From positions 16,692,001 to 16,756,000 of the forward strand of contig OX291545.1 of NCBI GenBank assembly GCA_946406115.1: DNA of 64,000 nt, read 5' to 3'. Numbering within the stretch: the first letter of the stretch is position 1; each line of letters begins with the position of its first letter. The notes beneath the pieces were generated by a model. It saw only the letters and a list, made by a program, of their open reading frames with translations, was not told where the DNA came from and ran no database searches. The DNA is from Apoda limacodes (taxonomy: Eukaryota; Arthropoda; Insecta; Lepidoptera; Limacodidae). A program made the position numbers and the translations under genes. Below are positions 1 to 12,064 of this stretch, piece after piece.

Positions 1-529
1 CACTTCGATCTGTCAATACCCGTGATCGGCGTGTGCCCAAACTTCGTGTGCCATACTACCGTGCCCGTGCCATGTCTCCATCAGAAGGAAATATAACCCT
101 TACCATACTAGCCATAAAATTTTATTTCCAATGTTAATTAATATTATGCCGACGTGTTTATTGTTTGTAACACACGATTTGAATTGCGACTTTAAACCCA
201 TCGTTGTGAGTTAAAACTGAATTCGTTTGTGGGTGCTAAGTTAAAGTGAGTTTGACGTGCCAAGGTTAATTATAGATCGACGTCACCCCAATAACTAGGG
301 TACAAAGGTTATGATGATGTGATTTTTGTTACTAATTTCAAGGAGATATGTATGGGTTGTCATTTTTGACATATTTTCTTCCGTTGACTAATACATTGTA
401 AGTTGGACTTAGTTGTAACGAATGTTTCGTAGCCACATTATTTTGACAAATCGATTATAAATCATTTCTATTTTTTTTTTCCTTTTTGTATTTAATAAGA
501 AATGTTTTAATTACAATAAATCTTGTAGT
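1..529. other. AT-rich stretch, nothing recognised
   Basis: No coding region, RNA gene or recognisable repeat was found. The first ~110 bases are less AT-rich than the rest but give no convincing protein in any frame. The 65-residue minus-strand open frame starting near 742 is a shadow of the LINE fragment that follows. Confidence 0.5.
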
Positions 530-1110
530 GTATCCCGATGGGCACTAGCCATTGAGAGTCACGGGGAAACACTGGATGCAGCCTGGACATAGCAAAGACG
601 TTCGATCGGGTCTGGCACCGGGGTCTTCTGTCGAAGTAACCAGCCTACAGATTATGCAAAGGGGTGGATAGCTTTCTGTACGACCGGCGAATACGAGACG
701 TATGGTAGTTAGCCTGATAGGATGGATTTTAATGGAAGGCAAGCTCGCAAGGCTCTGTGTTGTCTCTTACGCTGTTTCTGCTGCATATTAATAATATTTT
801 GTTCATCGATAACCTACATCACTATGCAAATTACAGGAAAAGATATGCTTATTACACTGGGAAACATATATCTTTCCGAAGTAGAGGAAAACCGCGAAGA
901 ACTTGTGTCGAAAATCAAGACTATCTCCAACTCTGACTGAGGAAAAAGAAAACTTTATCCGATTCAACCCAACGAAGACACAGACAAGTATTCACGTTTA
1001 CCGCTAAGAATACCTAATTCTCTCAAGTCCTACAACTCCAGAACAGGTCTCTTATAATCTTCAAGAGTATAAGGATCCTCGGTGTTGACATCTCTATTCT
1101 CTTTTTCTGT
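530..1110 (+). pseudogene. Decayed LINE reverse-transcriptase fragment
   Basis: This is an internal piece of the same LINE family as the longer minus-strand copy at 29142-31025. Read by eye against that copy, it covers the block carrying LDIAKAFDRVWHRGLLSK (around 585-640), the NAGVPQGSVLSP block (around 735-775), the YADD-region block (around 820-850) and the NPKKT block (around 965-980). It runs on to the GILSVHISSDVQF block near 1060-1105. The coding frame is broken repeatedly by stops and indels. Both the RT0-RT1 region and the 3' tail are missing, so the fragment is truncated at both ends. It keeps a segment after NPKKT that is deleted in the 29-kb copy. The 72-residue frame at 722-940 is out of the reverse-transcriptase frame and is not a gene. 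Confidence 0.85.
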
Positions 1111-2240
1111 CCTGTCTTTTTTTAGGTTGAATTGAAAGAGATTAAGAATTTTTACAGACAGTTGATCATCACAATTTGTGATCCTGTTATTATAACACTG
1201 AAAGATTTGATTGTAATAAAATGCTGCTCAACATGCGATATCAGAATAGCGCCTTATTAAATATCTCACCTTATTCTTCAATATCCGTTTCGCTTCTGAG
1301 CTATAGATATATATATAAAGATATAGATATATCTATAAACTGTTTGCTAGCATCATCATGAATGGTGGTCTTGAATGCAGGTTTGTAGACTGTTAATGGT
1401 TTATGAAAAGGTTTAATTTCATTACCATAACGAGATACATACGCATCGTCACATTATACAGTAGACATAATAGTATGATCAGATAAGGGTAGGATTTGCG
1501 TAACGTTCATGGACTACGAAAACGCCTTAAACTCTATCGTGACCAGGGCGGTAATACAGTTTCTCTAGCGGTGCCACATTGGTTACAGGTGTAAAATGCA
1601 TCTACAAGTTTTGAAGTGTTCTTTAAAAAAGCCACGATGTCTATCTATCTTCAAGACCAGAACACGAGACCAATCCAACTGCGGAAAATATGACAGGACA
1701 TTAATTCTCCAAAACGGTTCAGTGCTGCGTTGGAAGATGCCTTGAAACTTTTGGACTGAAATGATATTGAAAATTGAATGGCAAATACATCACTCACTTT
1801 TAATTTTCCGAAGACATATTTATCTTATCGTTACGAAAAAAACGAAGATCACATCATGGTCAATGTACATTTGGCAACACCAGCGGTGTTGTTGGAAATG
1901 CTGCTCTCGAACTTGTGGATAAATATTTATAGTATTTATAGTAGTTTCACTACACTATGTACTACCTACTACTACTTCGAAAAAGACGTGAATCGAAGAA
2001 TCTAACTCGGGAAAAATATCTCAAAGCATAAAAACGCAACCAGTGTGTTTTGGCAGTGATGACTTGCGGTACAAAACTAAATATCATGTTGTTGGCCTAG
2101 AGTAGGTTGAAGTAACTCATCGAGGTGTGAAGTGAGCTTTAAAATCTGTAGTGAATAATCCGCGTCTTAAATAGCTTGAATAGTTAGCAAGCTAGATTAG
2201 CACATCCTTTGTCAAACTAATAACTGAATCTGTTCTGAAT
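1111..2240. other. AT-rich stretch with a short (TA/GA)-rich tract
   Basis: Nothing coding was recognised. A short low-complexity tract of 'atagatatat' type lies at about 1305-1340. The 75-residue frame at 1778-2005 matches no family I know. Confidence 0.5.
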
Positions 2241-2243
2241 CTG

Positions 2244-2283
2244 AATGAATACGTTCAGCAGTGGACGTCTCCTGACTGAAAAA
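2244..2283 (+). repeat. Tiny RTE-type LINE 3' end remnant
   Basis: The sequence encodes V-Q-Q-W-T-S followed shortly by a stop, which matches the last residues of the RTE-type LINE ORF remnant at 5815-5960. It also shares the 'cgttcagcagtggacgtct' string with that copy. Only about 40 bases are recognisable. Confidence 0.55.
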
Positions 2284-2289
2284 AGTAAA

Positions 2290-4325
2290 AAAAGATTCAG
2301 TTATACTTAAAACAAGATATATCTTATATTTAATGAAAAAAAAAGAAGAAGACTACGATCCCTAGCACTAAAGAAAAATATTACAATAATTTTTTCGAGT
2401 TCCTACCTATCTGAAGATCTTTACACTCGCCTCTGACAGTAAAAGTCCAAGTAAGGTAACACTCCAAATTAACGCATAATAAACAAGTGTGAAACAGAAA
2501 TATAGGGTTCGAAAATATCTTAATATTACTTCAAAGGTCAATGAATTCATTCTAACACGTTGTCAGCTAAGTTTCGCTGCATTTAAAAATGGATATCAGT
2601 GCAGTGATACCTTACATACACCTCGCTGTGAAATAAATATTCGATTTTTGCTTTTCTGCTAAAATCAAAAGAACCAAATGGATAATATAAATGTGTCCGA
2701 TGGCGAATATGCGGCAATCCCTCACACAAGTGGGTAAGCTGAGTTAAATTTTTAATGTTACACTCTGCTCGCCGCGAACCGTAACAGTTTTCTTGACATT
2801 GGTGGAGATGTGAAATAAATTTTGCAGAGTGGCCCCATCTTATCTTCTACATTAATATTTAATGTAAACATTGGGTATACTTCATACATTTCGAATCTAA
2901 TGGGATTTTTATGGATTTAGAAACTGTACAAAGAGCTATTTAGTTATAAAAATTGCTTTGAATGCTTCAGAAAATTACTAATGAAACGACGTTTACAAGC
3001 ATTAAAGTAGTACTCGACCTTCGTGAAGTGTAATTACATTTAAGTGTAATAATTCAGTAAATAAAAAACCGCAGAAATTGACTATTGTTCACCTTGAAAC
3101 TGTGAATGAACTTCCTCGTTGTCACCGGTGATAATGGCAACACTAAAACAATAGTTGTATTAGTTTTTATTTTTCGTCGCAATCGAAGGCCGTGTTTCAA
3201 CAATAAGTACGTATACCAAACAAAGTTGACACGATTCGTCTTGCCATATAATTTCAGCTAATCAAACGCTGCGTCATTACGAATGAGGTGTGGTACTGAA
3301 TCGATTAAACCGTTCTATTTCCGGTGTTTTTGTTGGGCATATTTTTATTGGAAAACTGTTTAAACAAGGACTGCTCGTTTCCGTCTTTCTGGCAAGAATT
3401 TATGAAGAAAGAAACCAATTCATAGAGCTATGGATAATCTGTACAGTCAACTGTGACCGCTTCCTCGATAGATCTTTATTTCTTTGATAATTTGTTTTTA
3501 CATGCTACGTGACGGTACAGTTTTTTCCCTATGTTTCAGCGATGGACGTTATGCTTTTGTTGTTGCATACTGTTTCTGCTGGGTACGCTTGTTCAGTTCT
3601 CGAATGAAAGGTTTAATTATTAACGATCTAGTTTTTATCGATTAATATTGCGAGTTTTCGAAGTAGATCACCTCGATGTTTACGAGAATCTTTTTCTCAA
3701 ATTTTTTAAGTAGTATGCAGTGAAGCGTCAAGTTATTTATCCGTTATCTATGCTTGTCATCTATATTAAAGTGTTTTATAACTGTTTTGTGAAATATAGT
3801 TTACAGATATCTATTTTCACTGTCTCTTGTATTTTTCAATTCGATGCCTTCAAAATGTATGTAAGTCGTCAAAGTGCTGAGGGGATGTCACTATTGAAAG
3901 TCATGGTCGTGGAAAAATGGAATGGTCTTCTAATGGACTATTAATTTCATGACACTAATTATTAATATTTTAATTTTATGACTCATCGCTAACCAAATTT
4001 AACGACCGCTTTCCGGTTGTCATTTAATAGATTTGATATTTTAAATGCTGATATTTGCTTAGAGTTGATTGAAAGGTTAACGGTTTAGTCGTGCGTTAAT
4101 GCCCTATTAACAGTAAATATAGAGTTACAATATTGCCTCACAATATTATATTTCGATGATTATCTAAATGGTGTTAGATTATTAATTTTATTTTTTATAA
4201 TGGTATAAAATATGATATGTGTCAACATTGTAAAACAACAAAATATTTTAACATTAGTATTGTGTGATGTAAAAGATTTTAGTATAATAGAGCGAATAGA
4301 CGAGTCGATTTAAAATTTGGCACTT
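2290..4325. other. AT-rich stretch, nothing recognised
   Basis: Short open frames (65 residues at 3290-3487, 74 at 3720-3944) show no domain, codon bias or family resemblance. No RNA gene or clear repeat was seen. Confidence 0.5.
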
Positions 4326-4329
4326 ATTT

Positions 4330-4475
4330 ACTTTATCCCGGAAAATTAAAAAGATGGTCGAACTAAAGCTACATTTATGAAAAACTTTCTTACTATAATC
4401 AAGAAGTTGGTTTAGAAATCCTACGGCAATTACCGAATGCAGCACGGGTGACACCGCGAGCAAGAGTTAGTTTAA
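4330..4475 (-). repeat. Degenerate lepidopteran-type dispersed repeat
   Basis: On the minus strand this reads like a short repeat I recognise from lepidopteran noncoding DNA, with a 'gctcgcggtgtcacccgtg' block (a 'cgcggtttcacccgc' variant) followed by a 'ccgggataaa' block. The same 'cgcggttttacccgc' block occurs on the plus strand at 10895-10918. Family name and full extent are uncertain. Confidence 0.4.
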
Positions 4476-4479
4476 TAAT

Positions 4480-5735
4480 ATCTATGTCCAATGTCATGAA
4501 ATGAGTCACAACATCACACGTGTTCCTAAATCACTTTCTGCCATGATCCGTCAAACTTATCCGAATATGTCAAGGGTTGACAGTAGTTCGTGGCATCCTT
4601 TTCGTCTTGCGGATAAACATTTTGTAAAATGTTCAACCGCATTTGTATAGAGCGACAATAGACTGTATCATTTATTTTATATACATCATTTTTGAATGAC
4701 AGCGAATTCTGTTGATATTACTTTTCGAATCTCTCATAGTGATTAAGGTTATAGTTTGAAAATGATCTATGTTGGTATTGTGCATTTTAATATTTAGTTC
4801 TAAGATTTGGGCGTAGAACTCATAATACAAACGTAACTATGAATTAGTTAAGAAAAGATGGTGTGACGGAAGGACTGGCTCAGTGTGTGGCTATACGTTT
4901 CGGTTATTAAATGATTAATGATGAGGATTATACACAGCATTGAGTTTTAAGGAGTTTTAAAGGTTATTTCTATTGTGAAAAAGTACATTTTTATTTATCT
5001 CAGGAAGTGCTACGTTAATTGTACAGTAGACGTGTGTTGATCTCAATGTAATTGAGTCAACTGACATATTGATGTCTTATTTGACGGATTTCGTCTTCCC
5101 TTAAGAACAACTGATGTATATATATTGTGTCTTTTAATTAGGACAATATTAAATTCTAATATAAATTATTTTTTATATCACAAGCATAATTTTAGATATT
5201 AATTTTATTGTTCTATCTAAAAAAAACTGTATTATTTACATAGAAATATAAGAGTCATTCATTTATAAGAGTGTTCATTAATGTAAGGACGATTTTGGAC
5301 ATTTTTGACCCCCTATACCCATGTAAGTATATTTCGTGAGCCTATATTGCACAGTCAATAGGACAGATTACCAGAATTCGAATTCTATGAGTAAGACTAA
5401 ATAGGTTTATTTAATTTTTAACTTTTTAGTTTTTTACTGTCGGACTTTTTTTTTTAAATGGAAAAATACAATACTTGTAGTCAGTAGTTTTACTTTAAAA
5501 TTTAAAACTATACAGAAAAACCTATGCATATCTTGGTTTTTACTATCAAAAACAAGATAGCTTTAATTTGCTTCGTTAGAAAAAAGTATTCAAAATGACC
5601 TCTAAATTTTTATTTAATGGAGGTTACTCCATCCTTTGACATACAACATAAAAAATTGTTTTAACGGCATTATTACTAAATAGTCCATGGATTTTACTAC
5701 TAAATTCTAAAAATAGAGTTATTTTTTAAACGTGC
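4480..5735. other. AT-rich stretch, nothing recognised
   Basis: About 5278-5345 resembles a low-complexity lepidopteran repeat ('ttggacatttttgaccccct'), but too weakly to delimit. No gene is visible. Confidence 0.45.
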
Positions 5736-5738
5736 ATT

Positions 5739-5768
5739 CCTAAAAACCGCCTCAACTCGGTTTTTAGG
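5739..5768. repeat. Small perfect hairpin
   Basis: An 11-bp perfect inverted repeat, 'cctaaaaaccg' and 'cggtttttagg', is separated by 8 bases. It could be a chance palindrome or an element end. No function can be assigned. Confidence 0.6.
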
Positions 5769-5814
5769 TCTTATCATGTCAATTTTTTTTTTAATTATTT
5801 ACTCTTTCTGGAAG

Positions 5815-5960
5815 ATGCAGCGTGGGTCGGCCTCCTACCAGATAGACAGACGATCTAGTCAGAGCCGCAGAAAGCGGATGGGCAAGGGCGGCTCAGGACC
5901 GGCCGTTGTGGAGAGATATGGGGGAGGCCTACGTTCAGCAGTGGACGTCTTTCGGCTGAA
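5815..5960 (+). pseudogene. RTE-type LINE ORF C-terminus and 3' end
   Basis: Reading from about 5822 in the frame ending at the TGA at 5957-5959 gives V-G-R-P-P-T-R, then an in-frame TAG where the family normally has tryptophan, then T-D-D-L-V-R-A-A. It continues through W-A-R-A-A-Q-D-R to G-E-A-Y-V-Q-Q-W-T-S-F-G and stop. This is the characteristic C-terminal end of RTE-like endonuclease/reverse-transcriptase ORFs common in insects. One nonsense change (TGG to TAG) breaks an otherwise open frame. The segment is more GC-rich than its surroundings, as expected for a fairly recent insertion. The 79-residue frame at 5776-6015 is in a different frame and is a shadow. Confidence 0.82.
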
Positions 5961-5964
5961 ACGA

Positions 5965-8253
5965 ACGAACTCTTTCTGCACAGACATGTGCACAATGCTT
6001 AGCTTAATGCCCTAATGCATTATCTACCAGACAACCATACTCAAAGCTGATAAATTGTCGGTGGTGCAGCGAAATACAAAAAAGAAAAAAACACGAAAGC
6101 ATTATGAGGAACATACAAAAATATAAAAATACATACAACAATATTTTCCTATGCTATTTTCACAAAAATATATATAAATTAAAACAATGTTTATATAGTA
6201 AATGTTGACTTAATATAAAAATGCTGAGTTTGAAGCGCGCTTGCAAGAAAATTTCCACTCGTATTCAATTTCAAAAATTATGCATAAATGGCTTTAATCC
6301 CCCACCACTGAGGTAAGACAATGATTTTCGGAACCCCGTCTCTCCCTTTGGACCCTAAGATGCATTAATTTACATACTGACCTAGGTAGCCATATTGTTT
6401 CTGATTCTTAGTTACTAACCAGCAACATTTGAGATTGGATGTAGGTTTATTATATAATTTTTTTTTTTTTGCCATTAAATTATACAGAATTAATAAACGA
6501 AAAGTGGTCATTTTGAAATTTGTTATACTGACAGAAAAATAAGTTTTCGAGAGCCTCATTCAGTTTTCTGGTGTTAAACAAACACTAATGATCTACAAGT
6601 TCAAGGTCACAAACTAAATTTTGTAACATGCAGTATTTACCTGTGAATATGTGTCTTTCGTATATACATAAATAAATACAGTTTCACTTCAAACTTACTT
6701 AAAAACTTTTTAAGTTAATAAAAGACCATTTGCATGCCTGACTCCAGTAAGTGTTAAAAATATTAGGTATTTGGAATACAAGTTTATGTTAGTTACTTCA
6801 AATTTTTGATGTCATAATGTCTACAAGGTCGTAGGTATTAATATGACAAATATCAAATATAAATGAGGATAAAAACATAAAGTCAAAACAAGATGATGAC
6901 ACTGAAGGAATCCAATTCGAAGAATTTGTTACATAAAAGATTATTTGTTTTCGTATTCAGCCTAAGCTTTTAGTTTATCGGTATCTATGTCAGCAGTAGG
7001 TCATCAATCCAGTGTAATACGTTCATCGGCGAGCATTATTTCCCAGGCCAAGATATCAAATTGATAAGTGAGGCACATTCGCGGCGGGCGGGAGCGGACG
7101 AGGCATTATGAAATTGGCTGTACGTTAGGAGCCGTTACTTCCGATAAAATATAACCGGCTTGGCCGCTCATATCTGTCGAACGAACCTCCTTGCTTCTCC
7201 TTTTAACCAACTCACGTCGCCACTGTAAAGCTGACAAACATTTTGTAGGTTGTATGTTTATTTTCATGGTTAGCCATAAGGAGGTTTCCAGTTGCTGGAT
7301 ACACATCGAAATCATAATGTGTGGCATTGCTATGGCCTGTTGTTATAACAGGCTATGGCCTGTTGTTATAATACATTTTATTTCTGCATGACAGGTGGCA
7401 AGTCCATCGCTATATCGCTACAAAACTGCTTTTTGTGCAGCGTATCTTTGGATGGACTACAGCGGCTTTATATAATATGTACCATTTAAGTCGTGATTTA
7501 CCAACATTTAAGTAAAAAGTGGAGATCATAGACAGGATAATAAACCCTCTTCACCAGTTTTAAACGAACGGATTGGGCAGTTAAATGAATAATTCATTAA
7601 TTTATTAGCTACCTACCATAACTGTCATGTTGATTCGAAAAATAATATGGACAGGTTTAGAAATTCAGTGCACGAATTGTGTTAATGCCAATACTTAATA
7701 GAGATTAGATGAATTTTCAAAGCAATTATTCAAAACCGATATCTTCAACTTCGATTTTGATTACCATAAGAGATAGATATGTCATTACCAAATAGGTCAA
7801 CATGGCGATGCAAGGCAATTAGTGATATCTTGATTCGAGATAGATATATATCAGTTTATTATAATGCGCGAAATTGTCAATAAAGTAGTGTCTCTTAAAA
7901 TGATTTTATTAAAATTTAATCTTTGTCTTCGATCTCATCTGTAATATCATAAAGTGGTGCGAGTCTACGTAACTGTCAAATAAATAAAATAATAACATTA
8001 GTGATTCGTTTCTGCTGCTAAGAATATTATTGAAATGAATTAATTTTGTATGATTTTGCTGCTTTAATACTTTATCGTTATATATTGGTGTATGTTAACT
8101 GCTTTAACTAATAGCTAATGGCTTCGCACCTTGCCGTACTGTTGTGTGCTAGTAGAATTTATGCATGAAAGTCAGCAGCGAATTTAAAATTTTATAAAAA
8201 AAAAAAGAAAACACACCCTGTTTTTTATATTAATCGATATATGAAATAAATAG
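5965..8253. other. Noncoding stretch, one short tandem duplication
   Basis: No gene was recognised. The stretch contains the tandem duplication at 7330-7371 listed separately. A GC-richer patch lies at about 7075-7160, with two overlapping short frames (73 and 66 residues) that resemble no family. Confidence 0.5.
7330..7371. repeat. 23-bp tandem duplication
   Basis: 'ctatggcctgttgttataa' occurs at 7330-7348 and again at 7353-7371, giving a period of 23 bases with an identical core. This looks like a simple recent local duplication. Confidence 0.85.
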
Positions 8254-8609
8254 TCAACTTGTAATCTAAGCCTTTTTATCAATATAGTCTAAAATAAAAA
8301 TACTCTATTTATGTATTTAAGTGGTTAAATGATCTAAGATTTAAGTCAACCTGTTTTAAAGGTTACTTTTACGAACTTTTCAAGGCTTGTTGGGAGTATG
8401 GTCACACCTTAAGTATTTCCCCTAATAATCATGCATTTTGGCTCATACTCTTTAGGTGTGACCATACTCCCAACAAGCCTTGAAAAGTTAGTAAGAGTAA
8501 CCTTTAAAACAGGTTGACTTAAATCTTAGATCATTTAACCACTTAAATACATAAATAGAGTATTTTTATTTTAGACTATATTGATAAAAAGGCTTAGATT
8601 ACAAGTTGA
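8254..8609. repeat. 156-bp near-perfect inverted repeat (long hairpin)
   Basis: The left arm (8254-8409) and right arm (8454-8609) are reverse complements of equal length with only two mismatches, both where the left arm has 'acttttacgaactt'. The spacer (8410-8453) is 44 bases. Outside the arms the sequences differ (flanks 'aaataaatag' and 'tttttacaga') and I see no target-site duplication or recognisable transposon terminus. A transcript from either strand would fold into a roughly 150-bp duplex, so this is a candidate hairpin-RNA (endo-siRNA) locus. It could also be a non-autonomous foldback element or a recent template-switch inverted duplication. The arm sequence does not reappear elsewhere in the window as far as I could see. 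Confidence 0.95.
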
Positions 8610-8614
8610 TTTTT

Positions 8615-10025
8615 ACAGATATGTTACAGTTCTAAGTACAGCAACATAATTTTTTTTGACGTGAATAAGTATATTATAGTTCAAACTTTAGCTAAGTCGA
8701 TTTGCTAATTTTATAATAATTTAGACCAAAACATTTAGACCAAAAATCTGACACTATTTTTGGGCCTTAACTGAAATTGTTTGGAAAACAAGAGTGATTT
8801 TCTTTTGATTCTCATTTAATACCGACAAAAATCCGAGAAAATCGATATTTTCAACGTACAGTCACGTGCTCGCGTCTAGGTCTTGGTAAACTCGTCAAAA
8901 CGGCGCGCTTTTTCTAGGGTATGCCATAGCCTTAAGTGTAACATTTATGAGTGTTACAAACTGACACAGATGGATTCTGAAACTGGTGGTTTGTACCATC
9001 TCATAAGGATTTCTTGTTGAAATACGGAATTAAAAAAAAAAAGAGCTGCATGGCACTCCACGACACTATTATTGGCTGACTGATAACATTCTGCTCTAAC
9101 CGTGGGGACTTCTTAAATTACTTTTTACAGTTTTGAGTCGTTGTCTCAGATGATTAAAAACTATTAACTAATTTAAGAGACTTATAGAATGTTTAAATTA
9201 CCATCGATGGCGCTTAATTGCACATTATGAACCTGATCGGTTTGAAAGAAGGTCGCCCATGTGTTGCTTCCGGATAAAAACCTGTGATTAACCAATAATC
9301 AACAGTAGGTTATGTTCTATTAATTATTTTTATCTATTCTATGAGCCAGTGCCTATTATGCCATAAAATCATATTTTATTCATTAGTATACCTACTTATC
9401 TTCGCCTTACACGTTTTAATTATTGATTAAATATGTATGTCCATTAAGAATTTTACATTAGTTGAACATAATTTTAAATGATCGAATATCTAAAAGAAGA
9501 AATAACGTATGATCAATATAACTATGTTAATTATTAAGAGGTTGGTATACGTACCTAATACTAGTATATTTATGTATGTAAACATTTAGATTAGGTGTGA
9601 CAATGCCAAGAGCATAGATGTCGTTGACTCTTTGTCGTTTTGTTTCGAAGCCGTTTTGGTGGTCGATTATCGCATAAGTAACTAAAAAGGTGTCGTTAGT
9701 TGGTTTCTCAAACATCATAAAGATGTCAGGGTGACTGTTACCTGATTGTGGTTATCGGTGCATTGTAGTAATAGGATGAGCTTAAAGCTACCCGCCACAT
9801 ATTGTTACTCTTCGACTTACATTCCTAAAATATGGGATTCCTAAATACTTAAGTAGTGTTATTCGAAGTATAATATGCAATCCCCTTAGCTATATTTATT
9901 CAGGACCTTAATTTACTTTCATTGTTATAGGTTACTAATGTTGTTAAAGCTCTTATTATTAAGACATTAGTCGCTAAGCCAAAAGCCTTATGGGTTAAAA
10001 AAAACTGATCTTCGACTAGCTGTAA
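8615..10025. other. AT-rich stretch, nothing recognised
   Basis: No gene or named repeat. A poly(A) run lies at about 9032-9042. The 63-residue minus-strand frame at 9527-9718 has no family resemblance. Confidence 0.5.
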
Positions 10026-10029
10026 AATG

Positions 10030-10140
10030 TGGCAGGCATTTGCACCGAGTCAGCGCGGTGGACTGTGGCCTAAACCTACGTTCTCTTAAGAGAGGCTTGT
10101 GCCCCTGTGGTTAGGCAAACAACGACTGCTGAAACGAAAC
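10030..10140 (+). repeat. SINE/RTE-type tail fragment
   Basis: The block 'gcgcggtggactgtggcct', then 'ctcttaagagaggcttgtgc', then 'ccctgtggtta' is the family tail of lepidopteran SINEs that normally reads 'gtggactatggcct...gaggcctgtgcccagcagtggg'. A related tail occurs at 42350-42425. No tRNA- or 5S-like head is visible upstream, so this is a 5'-truncated copy. Confidence 0.6.
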
Positions 10141-10144
10141 TTTT

Positions 10145-11105
10145 ACTAATTTAAAAAAGTACTTGAATAAGAATTTCACATATTTGACTTAATAGGGTAA
10201 CGCAATGGAAGTCACTTAGATGTGTGGGGCGTACATTGCAATCTATTATGTTCGTCCATTAAGGTCCGTATCACAATTTTCTCATACAATCTTCGTTACA
10301 CTAAGCGTCCATAACTATAATCATTTTGTAGCTTAAAATGCGTTATTATCATATACTGATATTCATCATTGTCGCAAAAAGCATATGTAATCATGAAATG
10401 CAAGTTAATTAGGAAATAACCAACGTTTTGTTGATTTCATAAATTTAACTATTTCGAAAAAAAAATGTTTATTAATAATTCAATTCACCGACATTTTAGA
10501 ATATATATAATTATTAGCGTTTTTTGACTGTGGCTAATAGCGTCTATTTTTAAAATGACTGTGTGTCTCTTAAATTTTTCAACTTTAGCGACAAAATTCG
10601 AACATCTTTTTGTGCAAAATGCTTTATTTTGGAATACTTTTAAAATAAATAAATAAAAAACAGTTAATTATTATTTATGTAAAAAGCAATTAATATATTT
10701 TTGTGATCCTCGTAATTCTTATTCGATCTTTTTATTCTTAATTAGGAACTTGAATCAAAGTCCGTGTCCAAACAAAATTGGCTAAACGTTGTTGTAATAA
10801 AGATTATGACAAGTAGATAGCCGCGTAGGTACTTATTTAATTTTAATGATACTTTTTGCATTAAATAGTTCAGCTTTATAAAGTAGCTAGTAGCCGTGTT
10901 TCGCGGTTTTACCCGCGGAAAAAGTTTATTTCCATGCAAACTCTCAATCATAAAAAAGGCATGCTATGTATGAAATTTAAGGCAAAATAAATAAAAATCC
11001 GTTCTGCATTTCAGGTGTTAGTAGGTCAAATAGATCTAAACTTTCATTTTCCTTTCTTCAACTTTAACTTTTAACTCTTCGACATTCTAGACAAATATTT
11101 TTCTG
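10145..11105. other. AT-rich stretch with a small repeat remnant
   Basis: Around 10885-10945 a 'tttcgcggttttacccgcgg' block belongs to the dispersed repeat also seen in minus orientation at 4330-4475. The rest shows nothing recognisable. The 69-residue frame at 10742-10951 overlaps the remnant and is not a gene. Confidence 0.45.
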
Positions 11106-11111
11106 TACCTA

Positions 11112-11345
11112 TTTTTATTTTTTTATATACCACTAAGGTGGCAAACAAGCTTACGGTTTGCCTGATGGTAAGCGGTCACCGTAGCCCATGGATGCTTGCA
11201 ACACCAGGAGTTTCACTCGCGTGTTGCCGACCCTTCAAAAATCTAATAACTTTTTTCTTAAAGAATCCCATACATTAGGACTTAGAAAAAACCTTGGCAG
11301 GGAGCTCATTCCACTACCCAAGCGTTCGCGGGAGATAGTTTCTTT
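11112..11345 (-). mobile_element. LINE 3' end fragment (Jockey/CR1-like family)
   Basis: This is a minus-strand copy of the 3' terminus of the LINE at 29142-31025. A poly(T) tract (the poly(A) tail in reverse) precedes 'taccactaaggtggcaaac', followed by 'ctgatggtaagcggtcaccg', the 'cactcgcgtgttgccgaccc' block and the 'aagcgttcgcggga' block. The copy is 5'-truncated near 11345. The encoded C-terminal residues (about 60-70) are disrupted. Confidence 0.85.
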
Positions 11346-11349
11346 CCTA

Positions 11350-11870
11350 TATAGGTATATTAAATAAGTTCGTAGAATATTGTGAAATTAGAAGTTAGTA
11401 CATTCATCGATTTACAAAAAGCGGATAAACAACTAAGCTTATATTAATAGAAATCAGCAAAAAGGCAGCTAACGATGGATATGCTATATGAAATCACAAT
11501 TGGCAATCGTCATTTTAAATGTACATTAATTAATTAGAATTCAAAAAGTTGAATTGATTATAATTTAGAATACTGACTTTTATAGAACATGTGATCTATG
11601 TATATAAAACTTTTAATAAACGAAAAGGAAATCCGAATTAGAAAATCGATAAATCTATAATCAAAGGTACACGATTATTGGTATTTTAGTATTTATCATC
11701 GATCGAAAATTAAAAAAATGCACAGTTAGAATCAACAACACCCAAAAAACTCCAAATCCACGGGCATTTCTGCACAGTTTCGAGGGCAACTCACAACTTG
11801 GTAAATTGAAATTAATAGGCGCTATCACTCCTGGCGTCTTTTGATCTCAGACATTATTATTGCCGCTTAT
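11350..11870. other. AT-rich spacer between two LINE 3' ends
   Basis: Nothing recognised. The stretch separates two same-orientation LINE tails. Confidence 0.5.
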
Positions 11871-11877
11871 TGTGTAT

Positions 11878-12062
11878 CTTTTTTTTTATACCACTAAGTT
11901 GGCAAACAACCTTATGGTCCGCCTGATGGTAAGCGGTCACCGTAGCATATAGACGCTTGTAACACCAGGGGTATCACTCGCGCGTTGCTTACCCTTCAAA
12001 TATAACTTCTTTCTTGAAGAACCTCGATGTATTGTAGTCCTTAGAGAAAACCTTAGAGAAAA
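11878..12062 (-). mobile_element. LINE 3' end fragment (second copy)
   Basis: Same family and orientation as the fragment at 11112-11345. It has a poly(T) run, 'taccactaagttggcaaac', 'gcctgatggtaagcggtcac', 'cactcgcgcgttgc' and 'tagtccttagagaaaacctt'. It is shorter, being truncated at about 12062, and it differs from the neighbour at many positions, so it is an independent insertion rather than a tandem duplicate. Confidence 0.83.
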
Positions 12063-12064
12063 GC

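Noticed and set aside
1..110. Possible exon in the slightly GC-richer window start
   Set aside because: The reading frame gives no recognisable protein, and the region is cut by the window edge.
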